From contig JAHFVB010000277.1 in the NCBI GenBank assembly GCA_023264755.1, positions 1 to 6,831 of the forward strand: a stretch of 6,831 bases of DNA, read 5' to 3'. Under the pieces are notes generated by a model. That model saw nothing but the letters and a program-made list of their open reading frames with translations. It searched no databases and was not told the origin of the DNA. Source of the stretch: Mycobacterium sp. (lineage in GTDB: Bacteria; Actinomycetota; Actinomycetes; Mycobacteriales; Mycobacteriaceae). Positions within the stretch are counted from its first letter, which is position 1. The number at the start of each line of letters is the position of its first letter. Position numbers and translations under genes: made by a program. Shown here in pieces: positions 1 through 6,222 of the stretch.

Positions 1-152
1 CCACCACTCTGGAGCGCATCGACGCGGTGACGGTCGAAGAAGTCAACGCGGTGGCCCGGCAACTGTTGAGCAAGCCGATGGGCGCTGCCGTGCTCGGGCC
101 GCACCGGTCCAGGCGGTCGCTGCCGAAACCGCTTCGGGCGCTGGCCGGTTGA
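1..152 (+). CDS. pepR: M16 family zinc peptidase (PepR-type), C-terminal end only
   Basis: This is the last part of a gene that begins before the window. Read from base 3, the frame stays open for 49 codons to a TGA at 150-152. The peptide contains LERIDAVTVEEVNAVARQLL followed by GAAVLGPH. In M16 (insulinase/mitochondrial-processing-peptidase-like) proteins the end looks like this: a helix of the type 'I-x-x-V-T-x-x-E-V-x-x-V-A' and then a final strand containing 'V-x-G-P'. The catalytic HxxEH motif would lie far upstream and is not visible. In mycobacteria this protein is PepR, usually encoded just after gpsI (polynucleotide phosphorylase). The symbol rests on the tail sequence plus the neighbourhood (bla and ald nearby), so the family is firmer than the name. 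The stop codon overlaps a possible TTG start (149-151) of the following beta-lactamase frame. Confidence 0.8.
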   Translation, partial: TTLERIDAVTVEEVNAVARQLLSKPMGAAVLGPHRSRRSLPKPLRALAG

Positions 153-186
153 CGTCGGTGACGTCGGTGATGCCGGTGACGTCGTT
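151..186 (+). repeat. 9-nt imperfect tandem repeat at the pepR/bla junction
   Basis: Four consecutive 9-nt units are visible: GACGTCGGT (151-159), GACGTCGGT (160-168), GATGCCGGT (169-177) and GACGTCGTT (178-186). Two are identical and two differ at two or one positions. The period is a multiple of three, so copy-number changes do not shift the frame. In the beta-lactamase frame the units encode the repeating tripeptides TSV, TSV, MPV and TSL just before the twin-arginine motif. The ATG at 170 lies in unit three. Confidence 0.75.
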
Positions 187-1070
187 GCCGCGGCGCCGGT
201 TCCTCGTCGGCGGAGTCGCGGTGGCGGCGTTGGCCGCGTGCTCGACGAAGCCGACCCTCGTCGATCCGGTCGAGCCGCTGCCGGCCCTCGAAGATCGGAT
301 CGCGCTACTGGAACAGCGCCACGACGCGTTCGCGGGGGTGTACGCCGTCGACGTCGACTCCGGTCGGTCGGTGGCGCACCGCGCGGACGACCCCTTTGCC
401 ATGTGTTCGACGTTCAAGGGTTACGCGGGTGTTGCAGAAGTCGGCCCAGGCCGAACTCAAGCTGACCGATTCGGTGACCATCGCCGCCGCCGACGTCGTG
501 CCCAACTCTCCGATCACCGGCGACAAGGTCGGGCAGTCGATGACGATGGCCGAGCTGTGCGCGGCGGCATTGCAGCACAGCGACAATACGGCGGGTAATT
601 ACCTGCTGCGCGCCATCGGGGGACCCCAGGCCATCACCTCCTTCGCCCGCACCATCGGGGACGACAAGACCAGGTTGGACCGCTGGGAGACGGCACTGAA
701 CTCGGCCGAGCCCGGTGACCCGCGCGACACCAGCACGCCCCGCTCACTCGGAGCGGGCTATCTCAAGCTGTTGACCGGCGACGCGCTGGGCAAGGCCGAA
801 CGCGGCCAGCTCGAGGCGTGGATGCGTGCAAATCAGACCTCGAGCATGCGCGCCGGGCTTCCGCGGGGGTGGGCGACGGCCGACAAGACCGGCAGCGGCG
901 ACTACGGCAGCACCAACGACGTCGGGATTGCGTACTCGCCCGACGGTCGGCGGGTGCTGTTGGCGTTCATGACGCGGTCGCGGACCGACGAGCCGAAGGC
1001 CGAATCCAATCGTGGGCTGATCGCCGAGCTCACGACGCTGGTGTTGCCGTATCTGACGGGCCCGGGTTAG
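170..1070 (+). pseudogene. blaS: Class A beta-lactamase (BlaS/BlaC type), frameshifted after the active-site SxxK
   Basis: The intact form would be an exported serine beta-lactamase that hydrolyses beta-lactams at the cell surface. From ATG 170 (a TTG at 149 is an alternative) the N-terminus shows a twin-arginine motif (PRRRFLV) and a lipobox L-A-A-C, so Tat export and lipidation are expected. Frame 2 carries CSTFK, the SxxK motif (Ser codon 407-409, Lys codon 416-418), and GYA. It then becomes nonsense and stops at 598. Homology resumes in frame 3 from about 426 with RVLQK, SDN in [10 protein letters not shown], the Glu of ETALN (Glu166-type, omega loop), and KTG in [10 protein letters not shown], ending at TAG 1070. 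Mycobacterial relatives have about three residues (such as VAA) between GY and RVLQ. Here only one base separates TAC (422-424) from CGG (426-428), so about 8 bases appear deleted. No other lesion is visible, which suggests recent inactivation or an assembly error. The 3' end overlaps the convergent tetR end by 41 bases. Confidence 0.85.
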
Positions 1071-1743
1071 GTCGGCTCTCGATCATCGGCATCAGGTAGT
1101 TCTGGACGTAGGCGCGGGTGTCGTCCAGGGTGGTGAGGTTGATGCTGGTGTGTGGGGTGACCAGGAACGACAGCGTGAGTCGGGTGTGGAGCTCGGCGAC
1201 GGTGCGGAGGTGGCGGTCCTGTTCCGGCGTGATGGCGGCAGTGCCGTGGATGCGCGCCCGCAGTAGGGCCACCGACTGCTCGGTGGCGTAGTCGAGAATG
1301 GCTCCGGCATCGATGGTCAGGCTGGGCAGAATCGTCTCGGGCTCGGTGCGAAGCAGCTTCCGGATCAGCGAGTGGTCCCGGAGGAACGACACGGTGAACA
1401 CCGTGCCGTAGACCAGGCTGTCCTCGAGCGTCTTGGCGCGGGCATGGGCCTGTGCGCTACCCGCCATGAAGCGGCGGGCCTCGGCCAGTACCACGGCGTC
1501 GATGAGCACGGCCTTCGAGGGAAAGCGTCGATACAGCGTGGCCCGGCCGACGCCGCTGCGCCGGGCGACGTCTTCCATCGTGGTGCGGCGGATGCCGACG
1601 AGTTCGGCCTGCTCGAGGGTGGCTTGCAGGATGCGGGCGGTGAGCTCGTCGGGCTCGAGGAGTTGAGCGAGCAGCGCGGGATCGGGTTCAGCCAGGCGCC
1701 GGACGAACTCCTCGGTCCGGTTCGGCGCTGAATTCGACGACAT
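1030..1743 (-). CDS. TetR/AcrR family transcriptional regulator
   Basis: This is a predicted DNA-binding repressor of 237 aa, somewhat longer than the usual ~200 aa because about 35 residues precede the DNA-binding domain. The N-terminal domain (about residues 36-85) has the classic pattern [20 protein letters not shown], then [24 protein letters not shown]. The helix-turn-helix is about residues 54-75, ending in the GRATLYRRF recognition helix that is typical of the family. The rest is a helical ligand and dimerisation domain with no recognisable specificity. I chose the ATG at 1743 because AAGGAGG lies 6 bases upstream; the in-frame ATG at 1806 has no such site and falls inside the operator palindrome. 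The gene is divergent from the P450, which makes the P450 and itself the natural targets, with the P450 substrate or product as a possible ligand. Its last 41 bases overlap the beta-lactamase end on the other strand. Confidence 0.9.
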   Translation of the reverse strand: MSSNSAPNRTEEFVRRLAEPDPALLAQLLEPDELTARILQATLEQAELVGIRRTTMEDVARRSGVGRATLYRRFPSKAVLIDAVVLAEARRFMAGSAQAHARAKTLEDSLVYGTVFTVSFLRDHSLIRKLLRTEPETILPSLTIDAGAILDYATEQSVALLRARIHGTAAITPEQDRHLRTVAELHTRLTLSFLVTPHTSINLTTLDDTRAYVQNYLMPMIESRPNPGPSDTATPAS

Positions 1744-1799
1744 CCGAATCCTCCTTGCCCGTCCTGGTCTGGTCGTCGTATGGTGGCGTTCGAGCCGAT

Positions 1800-1816
1800 G
1801 AGACATTAATAGTCTC
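1800..1816. promoter_or_regulatory. Palindromic candidate TetR operator between tetR and the P450 gene
   Basis: GAGAC-ATTAATA-GTCTC is an inverted repeat with perfect 5-bp arms around an AT-rich 7-bp centre. It lies 57 bp upstream of the tetR start and 51 bp upstream of the P450 start. Size and placement suit a TetR dimer site in a divergent promoter. Promoter-like hexamers overlap it: TAGTCT (1810-1815) on the plus strand and TATTAAT on the minus strand, both compatible with a TANNNT-type mycobacterial -10. A bound repressor could therefore block both directions. The palindrome is seen directly; its function is inferred. Confidence 0.6.
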
Positions 1817-1866
1817 TTTGTATCAGCAGGCTCATGCTAGCCGTCGTCCCGGTGGGAGGGGTGGGA

Positions 1867-3189
1867 ATGGGCGTTGGACTGTGGGCGCGGTGGGCGACCA
1901 TGCACGGCGTGCCGCGGGCCTTCATGGTGAGGCAGGCGCGCCGCGGCGATCCGCTGGGTCGACTGATCACCAACCATGGACGTGGCCAAGATCCCTACCC
2001 GATGATGGAAGCGCTCAGAGCGCGCGGTCCGCTGGTCCGGTCGCCGTTCGTTTGGGCCACCGCCGATCATCGAATGTGTCGGGAAATACTGCGGGACAAG
2101 AACTTCGCCGTTACTGCACCCTCTGACGTGGAACTGCCGAAGCCGTTGCGATCGTTGCTGGTAAAGACCGATCCCGGGGTCGCCAATCCCGTCGAGCCAC
2201 CCGCGATGGTGGTCGTGAATCCGCCCGATCACACGCGCTACCGGCAACTGGTGGCTAGGAGCTTCACCCCACGCGCCACGGATACCCTCGGAACTCGGGT
2301 GGCCGAAGTGACCTGGCAGCTGATCGAGCGACTCTCCGGTAGTCCGAATCCGGATCTGATCCCCGATTTCGCCGAGCAGCTGCCCGTCGCGATCATCGCC
2401 GAGATCCTCGGCCTGCCGTCCGACGTGTACGGCCGCTTGTTGGACTGGGGACACTGCGGAGCGCCGCTGCTGGACATCGGGATCGGGTGGAAGACGTACC
2501 GCAACGCCATCGACGGCCTTGGCGGCATCGACGACTTTCTGCTGGAGCACTTCCGTCAGATGCGTGCGGCAGGCCAGGACGGCAACCCGTTCAGTGCGAT
2601 GGTCGCCGACGACACGCTTACCGACCGCGAGCTCACCGCGAATGCCGCGCTGATACTCGGGGCGGGTTTCGAGACCACCGTGAACCTGATCGGCAATGGC
2701 ATCGTCCTACTGCTCGAGAACCCCGACCAGCTGGCCCGCTTGCGTGCCGAACCAGAGTGGTGGCCAACCGCCGTCGAGGAAATCCTGCGGCTGGACAGTC
2801 CCGTCCAGATGACGGCGCGCACCGCCCGCTGCGACGTCGAACTCGCCGGTCACCGCGTCGCGGAGGGCCAAATGGTGGTGTTGTTGCTGGGTGGCGCCAA
2901 CCGCGACCCCGGCGTGTTCGTCGACCCAGCGCGTTTCGACGTCACGCGGTCGAACGCTCGCGACCATCTGGCGTTTGCCTCCGGCATCCATGCCTGTCTC
3001 GGTGCGGCATTGGCCCGCATCGAAGGCGTCACCGCGCTGCGGGCGTTGTTCGAGGCCTTCCCCGACCTGCAGCTGGCTGGGTCTCCCGCTCGCCGCGGAC
3101 TGGTCAACTTGCGCGGATACTCCCGAATACCAGTGCATTTGGGCAGTAGGCGTCCGGTCGCGCAGTCGGCGTCCTGGCCGGGTGACTGA
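1867..3189 (+). CDS. Cytochrome P450, CYP140-like
   Basis: This is a complete soluble bacterial class I P450 (440 aa), a haem monooxygenase that would need a ferredoxin and reductase supplied from elsewhere, since none is encoded here. Motifs in order are helix C NPPDHTRYRQ (His122, Arg126), the I-helix oxygen-activation motif AGFETT (266-271), K-helix ExxR (Glu305, Arg308), and the haem loop FASGIHACLGAALAR with the iron ligand Cys377. Segments such as GAGFETTVN, GNGI and EEILRLDSPVQ, plus MHGV near the N-terminus, recall mycobacterial CYP140 proteins, whose physiological substrate I do not know. I chose ATG 1867 because GGGAGGG (1854-1860) lies 6 bases upstream and the resulting N-terminus aligns with the recalled CYP140 N-terminus. 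ATG 1834 would add 11 residues with no ribosome site. The divergent tetR probably regulates it. The C-terminus looks complete, with about 14 residues after the usual final strand. The subfamily needs a real alignment. Confidence 0.93.
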   Translation: MGVGLWARWATMHGVPRAFMVRQARRGDPLGRLITNHGRGQDPYPMMEALRARGPLVRSPFVWATADHRMCREILRDKNFAVTAPSDVELPKPLRSLLVKTDPGVANPVEPPAMVVVNPPDHTRYRQLVARSFTPRATDTLGTRVAEVTWQLIERLSGSPNPDLIPDFAEQLPVAIIAEILGLPSDVYGRLLDWGHCGAPLLDIGIGWKTYRNAIDGLGGIDDFLLEHFRQMRAAGQDGNPFSAMVADDTLTDRELTANAALILGAGFETTVNLIGNGIVLLLENPDQLARLRAEPEWWPTAVEEILRLDSPVQMTARTARCDVELAGHRVAEGQMVVLLLGGANRDPGVFVDPARFDVTRSNARDHLAFASGIHACLGAALARIEGVTALRALFEAFPDLQLAGSPARRGLVNLRGYSRIPVHLGSRRPVAQSASWPGD

Positions 3190-3203
3190 CATGACCCTGG
3201 CGC

Positions 3204-3437
3204 ATGGCCTTCGTGGCGAACGGAGAGCTCGCCATAGTGCTGAACTACGGCCCCAAGTCGGACTGGGTGCGCAACGTGCTAGCCGCCGGGTCGGCCGGAA
3301 TCGTGCATCGCGGCAGGCGCTTTCGGCTGAACGAGCCCCGCGTCGTCCCCATCGGTCAATCGACCCTGGCCGGGATGTTGGCCATCGGTCACGGCCACGG
3401 TCGCTGCGCGCTGGAGGGCACGCTGCTTCCGGCCTAG
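3204..3437 (+). CDS. C-terminal fragment of a DUF385/Ddn-family deazaflavin (F420)-dependent protein, likely a gene remnant
   Basis: The 77-aa frame begins MAFVANGELAIVLNYG and continues with PKSDWVRNVLAAG, HRGRRFRLNEPRVV. The block YGPxxDWVRNVLAAG followed by xRGRxxRLxEPRxV is a hallmark of the DUF385 family (F420H2-dependent nitroreductase/quinone reductase, Ddn-like), which normally spans about 130-150 aa. Here the N-terminal half, which should hold the R-x-S/T-G-x-x-Y/R-x-T-P motif and part of the F420 pocket, is missing. An in-frame TGA (3192-3194) closes the frame just before the ATG, only 2 bases after the P450 stop. No Shine-Dalgarno sequence is visible, and the initiating Met corresponds to an internal position in relatives. 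The C-terminus after VVPIGQS also does not look like the usual ending. I read it as a truncated remnant, though expression as a short protein cannot be excluded. The stop lies 6 bases from the convergent ald stop. Confidence 0.6.
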   Translation: MAFVANGELAIVLNYGPKSDWVRNVLAAGSAGIVHRGRRFRLNEPRVVPIGQSTLAGMLAIGHGHGRCALEGTLLPA

Positions 3438-3443
3438 CCGGGC

Positions 3444-4559
3444 TCAGCCCAACACCGTCGCGGGGTCGGTGAACGGCAGCGCCAGGTCCTCGGCCACCTG
3501 ATGGGACAGCAAGGCGCCTTCGTGAGTCGAAAGGCCCTTCGCCAGAGCCGGATCCGATGCGCACGCGGCCTGCCAACCCTTGTCGGCGAGCTTGAGCACG
3601 TACGGCATGGTCGCGTTGGTCAACGCGTAGGTCGACGTCCGCGGCACCGCACCCGGCATGTTGGCCACGCAGTAGAACACCGTGTCGTGCACCGCGAAGG
3701 TCGGATCGTCGTGGGTGGTGGGCCGGGAATCCTCGAAGCAGCCACCCTGGTCGATCGCGATGTCGACCAGGACCGCGCCGGACTTCATCTGGGCGACGGT
3801 CGCGTTGGTGACCAGTTTGGGGGCCTTCGCGCCGGGCACCAGGACTGCGCCGATGACCAGATCGGCCTGCTTGACCGCCTCTTCGAGATCCAGGCTCGAG
3901 GAGTAGCGGGTCTCGATGGCGCCGCCGTACTCCGCGTCGATCTTGCGCAGGGTGTTGACGTTGAGATCGAACACGGTGACGTGCGCGCCCATACCCCAGG
4001 CCACGGCGGCGGCGTTGTCGCCGGCCATACCGCCGCCGATGACGACGACCTTGGCGGGGGCGACGCCGGGGACGCCGCCCATCAGGACGCCGCGACCGCC
4101 CTGGGTGCGCATCAGATGGTAGGCGCCGACCTGCGCGGCCAGCCGGCCGGCGACCTCACTCATCGGGGCCAGCAGCGGTAGTGCGCCGTCGGCCGTCTGC
4201 ACGGTCTCGTAGGCGATCGACGTGGTGCCCGAGGCCATCAGGGCATCGGTGCACGGCCTGGACGCCGCGAGATGCAGGTAGGTGAACAGCGTTTGGCCCT
4301 TGCGCATGCGGCCGTATTCCGCATCGATGGGTTCCTTGACCTTGAGCAGCAGGTCGGCGGCGGCCCAGACCTCGTCTGCGCTGTCCACGAGCTGTGCCCC
4401 GGTGGCCTTGTAGTCGGAGTCGGAGATCGCCGAACCTTCACCGGCGCCGGCTTGGATGATGACCTCGTGGCCGCGGCGGGTGAGTTCGGCGACACCCGCA
4501 GGGGTGATGGCGACGCGGTATTCGTTGTTCTTGATCTCGGTGGGGATTCCGACGCGCAT
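3444..4559 (-). CDS. ald: L-alanine dehydrogenase
   Basis: The enzyme carries out NAD-dependent oxidative deamination of L-alanine to pyruvate and ammonium, and the reverse reductive amination. The mycobacterial enzyme also acts on glyoxylate and helps recycle NADH under low oxygen. The protein is 371 aa, the same length as the M. tuberculosis enzyme. It starts [17 protein letters not shown]. Key residues sit at the expected numbers: Lys75 (VKEP) and His96 (TYLH) for substrate, the nucleotide loop GGGMAG (175-180), Asp198 (FDLN) binding the NAD ribose, Asp270 (DIAID), and Asn300 (VANMPGAVP). I chose ATG 4559 because AGGAG lies 6 bases upstream; the frame remains open to 4622 but that extension crosses the promoter. 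A weak promoter candidate reads TTGCGG, 17 bases, CACAAT on the minus strand (4622-4594). The gene is divergent from aldR, its likely alanine-responsive regulator. No defect is visible. Confidence 0.97.
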   Translation of the reverse strand: MRVGIPTEIKNNEYRVAITPAGVAELTRRGHEVIIQAGAGEGSAISDSDYKATGAQLVDSADEVWAAADLLLKVKEPIDAEYGRMRKGQTLFTYLHLAASRPCTDALMASGTTSIAYETVQTADGALPLLAPMSEVAGRLAAQVGAYHLMRTQGGRGVLMGGVPGVAPAKVVVIGGGMAGDNAAAVAWGMGAHVTVFDLNVNTLRKIDAEYGGAIETRYSSSLDLEEAVKQADLVIGAVLVPGAKAPKLVTNATVAQMKSGAVLVDIAIDQGGCFEDSRPTTHDDPTFAVHDTVFYCVANMPGAVPRTSTYALTNATMPYVLKLADKGWQAACASDPALAKGLSTHEGALLSHQVAEDLALPFTDPATVLG

Positions 4560-4603
4560 TCTGGGCTCCTGTGATGGCGGTACGACTAGGTAAATTGTGA
4601 AGA

Positions 4604-4624
4604 AAATGCGGGCAGTCCGCAATT
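4604..4624. promoter_or_regulatory. 21-bp imperfect palindrome, candidate AldR operator in the ald-aldR intergenic region
   Basis: The core is TGCGG (4607-4611), GCAGT, CCGCA (4617-4621). Flanking A/T pairs extend the symmetry to 4604-4624 with one mismatch (4606/4622). It covers the candidate ald -35 hexamer (TTGCGG on the minus strand) and lies just upstream of the candidate aldR -10 (TACGAT). Binding there could affect both genes. Lrp/AsnC proteins, including AldR, are known to bind such dyads between these two genes; the assignment here is by inference. Confidence 0.55.
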
Positions 4625-4626
4625 GG

Positions 4627-4632
4627 TACGAT
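4627..4632 (+). promoter_or_regulatory. Candidate -10 element of the aldR promoter
   Basis: TACGAT fits the mycobacterial SigA -10 pattern TANNAT. Transcription would start about 7 bases downstream, leaving a short leader of roughly 15 bases before ATG 4655 that includes the weak ribosome-binding sequence GGTAGAG (4641-4647). No good -35 lies at 16-19 bases; mycobacterial promoters often lack one. The start site is inferred. Confidence 0.4.
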
Positions 4633-4712
4633 GAATATTCGGTAGAGTCGCGTCATGTCATTGCAATCATCGGAATCGATATCCGCTCGGGCGCTGCCGC
4701 CGAAGAATATTC
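4633..4712. promoter_or_regulatory. Cluster of AT-rich 8-bp palindromes at the aldR start, possible extra AldR sites
   Basis: Perfect palindromes GAATATTC (4633-4640), ATTGCAAT (4660-4667) and a second GAATATTC (4705-4712) lie across the aldR leader and first 20 codons. The two GAATATTC copies are 72 bp apart, close to seven helical turns, so they face the same side of the DNA. This stands out in GC-rich DNA. Lrp-family octamers wrap phased sites and AldR is reported to use several. Whether these are bound is unknown. Confidence 0.35.
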
Positions 4713-5170
4713 GACCGGCCGAACTCGATGACGTCGACCGGCGCATTCTGACCGCGTTGCACGGCGACGCACGGATGTCGAACAGCGCGCTCGCCGAGCT
4801 GGTGGGCATCGCGGCGTCGACGTGTCACGGGCGCGTTCGACGCCTGCAGGAGCTCGGCGTGATCCGGGGGTTCTATGCCGACATCGACCCTGCGGCCATC
4901 GGGCTGTCGCTGCAGGCGATGATCTCGGTCAGCCTGCAGTCGAATGCCCGCGGCCGGATCGGAACCTTCACCGAGCACATCCGGCGGCGGCCGCAGGTGA
5001 TGGACGTGTACTTCCTTGCCGGGGCCGACGACTTCATCCTCCACGTGGCGGCCCGCGACACCGACGATCTGAGGTCGTTCGTGGTGGAGAACCTCAACGC
5101 CGACGAGGACGTGGCGCACACCCAGACGTCGTTGATCTTCGAGCATCTGCGCGGGGCTTCTCCGCTATGA
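4655..5170 (+). CDS. aldR: Lrp/AsnC family regulator of alanine dehydrogenase (AldR)
   Basis: This is a feast/famine-type DNA-binding protein of 171 aa. The N-terminal winged helix-turn-helix starts at LDDVDRRILTALHGDARMSN (about 24-43). Its HTH is SALAELVGIAASTCHGRVRRL (split here as SALAELVGIA and ASTCHGRVRRL), followed by the family signature LQELGVIRGFYADIDPAAIG. The C-terminal RAM effector domain (about 85-162) has the beta-alpha-beta pattern with VMDVYFLAGADDFILHV; the GADD turn (123-126) lies in the region where Lrp proteins bind amino acids at the dimer interface. It is divergently placed next to ald, as in M. tuberculosis, where AldR binds the shared intergenic region and alanine alters its action. 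ATG 4655 has only a weak upstream site (GGTAGAG), so modest translation is likely. The roughly 22-residue N-terminal tail before the HTH is slightly long for the family. The gene ends at TGA 5168-5170, which also starts a stem-loop. Confidence 0.93.
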   Translation: MSLQSSESISARALPPKNIRPAELDDVDRRILTALHGDARMSNSALAELVGIAASTCHGRVRRLQELGVIRGFYADIDPAAIGLSLQAMISVSLQSNARGRIGTFTEHIRRRPQVMDVYFLAGADDFILHVAARDTDDLRSFVVENLNADEDVAHTQTSLIFEHLRGASPL

Positions 5171-5194
5171 GGCCGCGGAATTACTGCGGCCTCA
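5168..5194 (+). terminator. Stem-loop at the aldR stop codon, probable U-less intrinsic terminator
   Basis: TGAGGCCGC (5168-5176) pairs perfectly with GCGGCCTCA (5186-5194), giving a 9-bp, mostly G-C stem with a 9-nt loop (5177-5185). The left arm begins with the aldR stop codon. No T-tract follows (GGGGCGG instead), as is common for proposed mycobacterial terminators. The stem is symmetric, so it could also act on transcripts arriving from the convergent speB side. Confidence 0.6.
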
Positions 5195-5280
5195 GGGGCG
5201 GACCACGTGGCGCTGATGCTACTGAGCGATACCGAGTTGCCAACGGGCATCGATCGATTGGAACGGTTGGCGCCGGCGCT

Positions 5281-6222
5281 TCAGCGGTTGGCCGCCAGCA
5301 CCGACAGCAACTCGTAGCCCACGTGGGCCGCCGCGATGCCGGTGAGCTCGGCGTGGTCGTAGGCCGGGGCGACCTCGACGATGTCGGCCCCGATCACGTT
5401 CAGGCCGACGAGTCCGCGCAACGTGTTCAGCAGCTCGCGGGAGGTCATTCCCCCGGCTTCCGGCGTGCCGGTGCCAGGCGCATGGGCGGGATCGAGTACG
5501 TCGATGTCGACCGAGACGTACACCGGCCCGCCGGCGAGCCGGGTTCGCATGCGTTCGACGATGCTGGTAACCCCGTCGAATTCGTAGTCGTCGGAACGGA
5601 TCACCTGAAATCCGAGCACCTCGTCGTCTTCCAAGTCCTGCTTGCTGTAGAGCGGCCCGCGGATGCCGATGTGCTGCGAGCGCTCCATGTCGATCAGCCC
5701 CTCTTCGCTGGCGCGCCGGAACGGGGTGCCGTGGGTGTATGGCGCGCCGAAGTAGGTGTCCCAGGTGTCCAGGTGAGCGTCGAAGTGCAGCACTGCGATC
5801 GGCCCGTGGTCACGGGCCAGCGACCGCAGGATCGGCAGGGCGATGGTGTGGTCACCGCCGATCGTCAGCACCGTCGAGCCGTCCCTTCGGATATCGGTGA
5901 TGGACGAATCGATGGTGTCGATCGCCTCCTCGATGTTGAACGGGTTGACCGCGATGTCGCCGCAGTCGGCGACCTGCTGAGTGGAGAAGGGCTCGACGTT
6001 CAGCGCGGGGTTGTAGGGCCGCAGCAGCTTCGACGCAGCCCGGACGTGTCCGGGCCCGAACCGCGCTCCGGGGCGGTACGACACCCCGCTGTCGAACGGG
6101 ATTCCGACGATGCAGACGTCGGCTGACTCGACCTGATCGATTCGGGGCAGCCGTGCGAACGTGGCCGGTTCGGTGAACCGCGGTACGCGACTGGCATCCG
6201 GCGGTCCCACGGGCTCGCTCAT
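5281..6222 (-). CDS. speB: Agmatinase-like ureohydrolase (arginase/agmatinase/formiminoglutamase superfamily)
   Basis: This cytosolic dinuclear-metal hydrolase would cleave a guanidino group to urea plus an amine; for agmatine the product is putrescine. The 313 aa carry all family metal ligands: His125 in GGDHT, Asp148/His150/Asp152 in DAHLD, and Asp239/Asp241 in SVDIDVLDP, followed by the [10 protein letters not shown] loop that is usual in agmatinases. The Arg-Pro-Gly-x-Arg-x-Gly-Pro stretch (50-57) and Glu283 (EVAP) also fit. ATG 6222 is set by AAGGAGG (AGGAGG ends 7 bases upstream) and an ATGA overlap with the permease stop, implying translational coupling in an operon. Linkage to an NCS1-type permease suggests a taken-up substrate. 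Guanidinobutyrate, guanidinopropionate or guanidine hydrolases share these motifs, so the substrate is not settled by sequence. It is convergent to aldR across about 110 bp. Confidence 0.88.
   Translation of the reverse strand: MSEPVGPPDASRVPRFTEPATFARLPRIDQVESADVCIVGIPFDSGVSYRPGARFGPGHVRAASKLLRPYNPALNVEPFSTQQVADCGDIAVNPFNIEEAIDTIDSSITDIRRDGSTVLTIGGDHTIALPILRSLARDHGPIAVLHFDAHLDTWDTYFGAPYTHGTPFRRASEEGLIDMERSQHIGIRGPLYSKQDLEDDEVLGFQVIRSDDYEFDGVTSIVERMRTRLAGGPVYVSVDIDVLDPAHAPGTGTPEAGGMTSRELLNTLRGLVGLNVIGADIVEVAPAYDHAELTGIAAAHVGYELLSVLAANR

Noticed and set aside
401..440. Programmed ribosomal frameshifting to make active beta-lactamase
   Set aside because: No slippery heptamer or downstream stem typical of recoding is visible at the junction. 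About three residues next to the active site would still be missing, so a deletion is simpler.
396..1070. A separate 224-aa gene starting at the TTG at 396
   Set aside because: Its first ten residues are an out-of-frame reading of the SxxK region, and the remainder is the second half of the beta-lactamase. It is the 3' part of a frameshifted gene, not an independent gene.
1834..1866. Upstream ATG (1834) as the P450 start
   Set aside because: It has no ribosome-binding sequence in front, whereas the in-frame ATG at 1867 follows GGGAGGG by 6 bases and gives an N-terminus like recalled CYP140 proteins.
3440..3450. GGGC-TCA-GCCC hairpin at the ald stop as a terminator
   Set aside because: The stem is only 4 bp with a 3-base loop, too weak to support the call.
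2707..3576. Minus-strand open frame of 289 aa opposite the P450
   Set aside because: It is antisense to the haem-binding half of the P450 and to the DUF385 remnant, with low-complexity Arg/Pro-rich sequence and no recognisable motif.
5249..5258. ATCGATCGAT palindrome between aldR and speB
   Set aside because: It lies in a convergent 3' gap with no promoter needed. Repeats of ATCG are frequent in GC-rich genomes, and no repeat elsewhere in the window pairs with it.
4822..6126. Long plus-strand open frame of 434 aa
   Set aside because: It overlaps aldR and runs antisense through the ureohydrolase. Its composition is Arg/Gly/Val-rich with no domain pattern, as expected for a shadow frame in GC-rich DNA.
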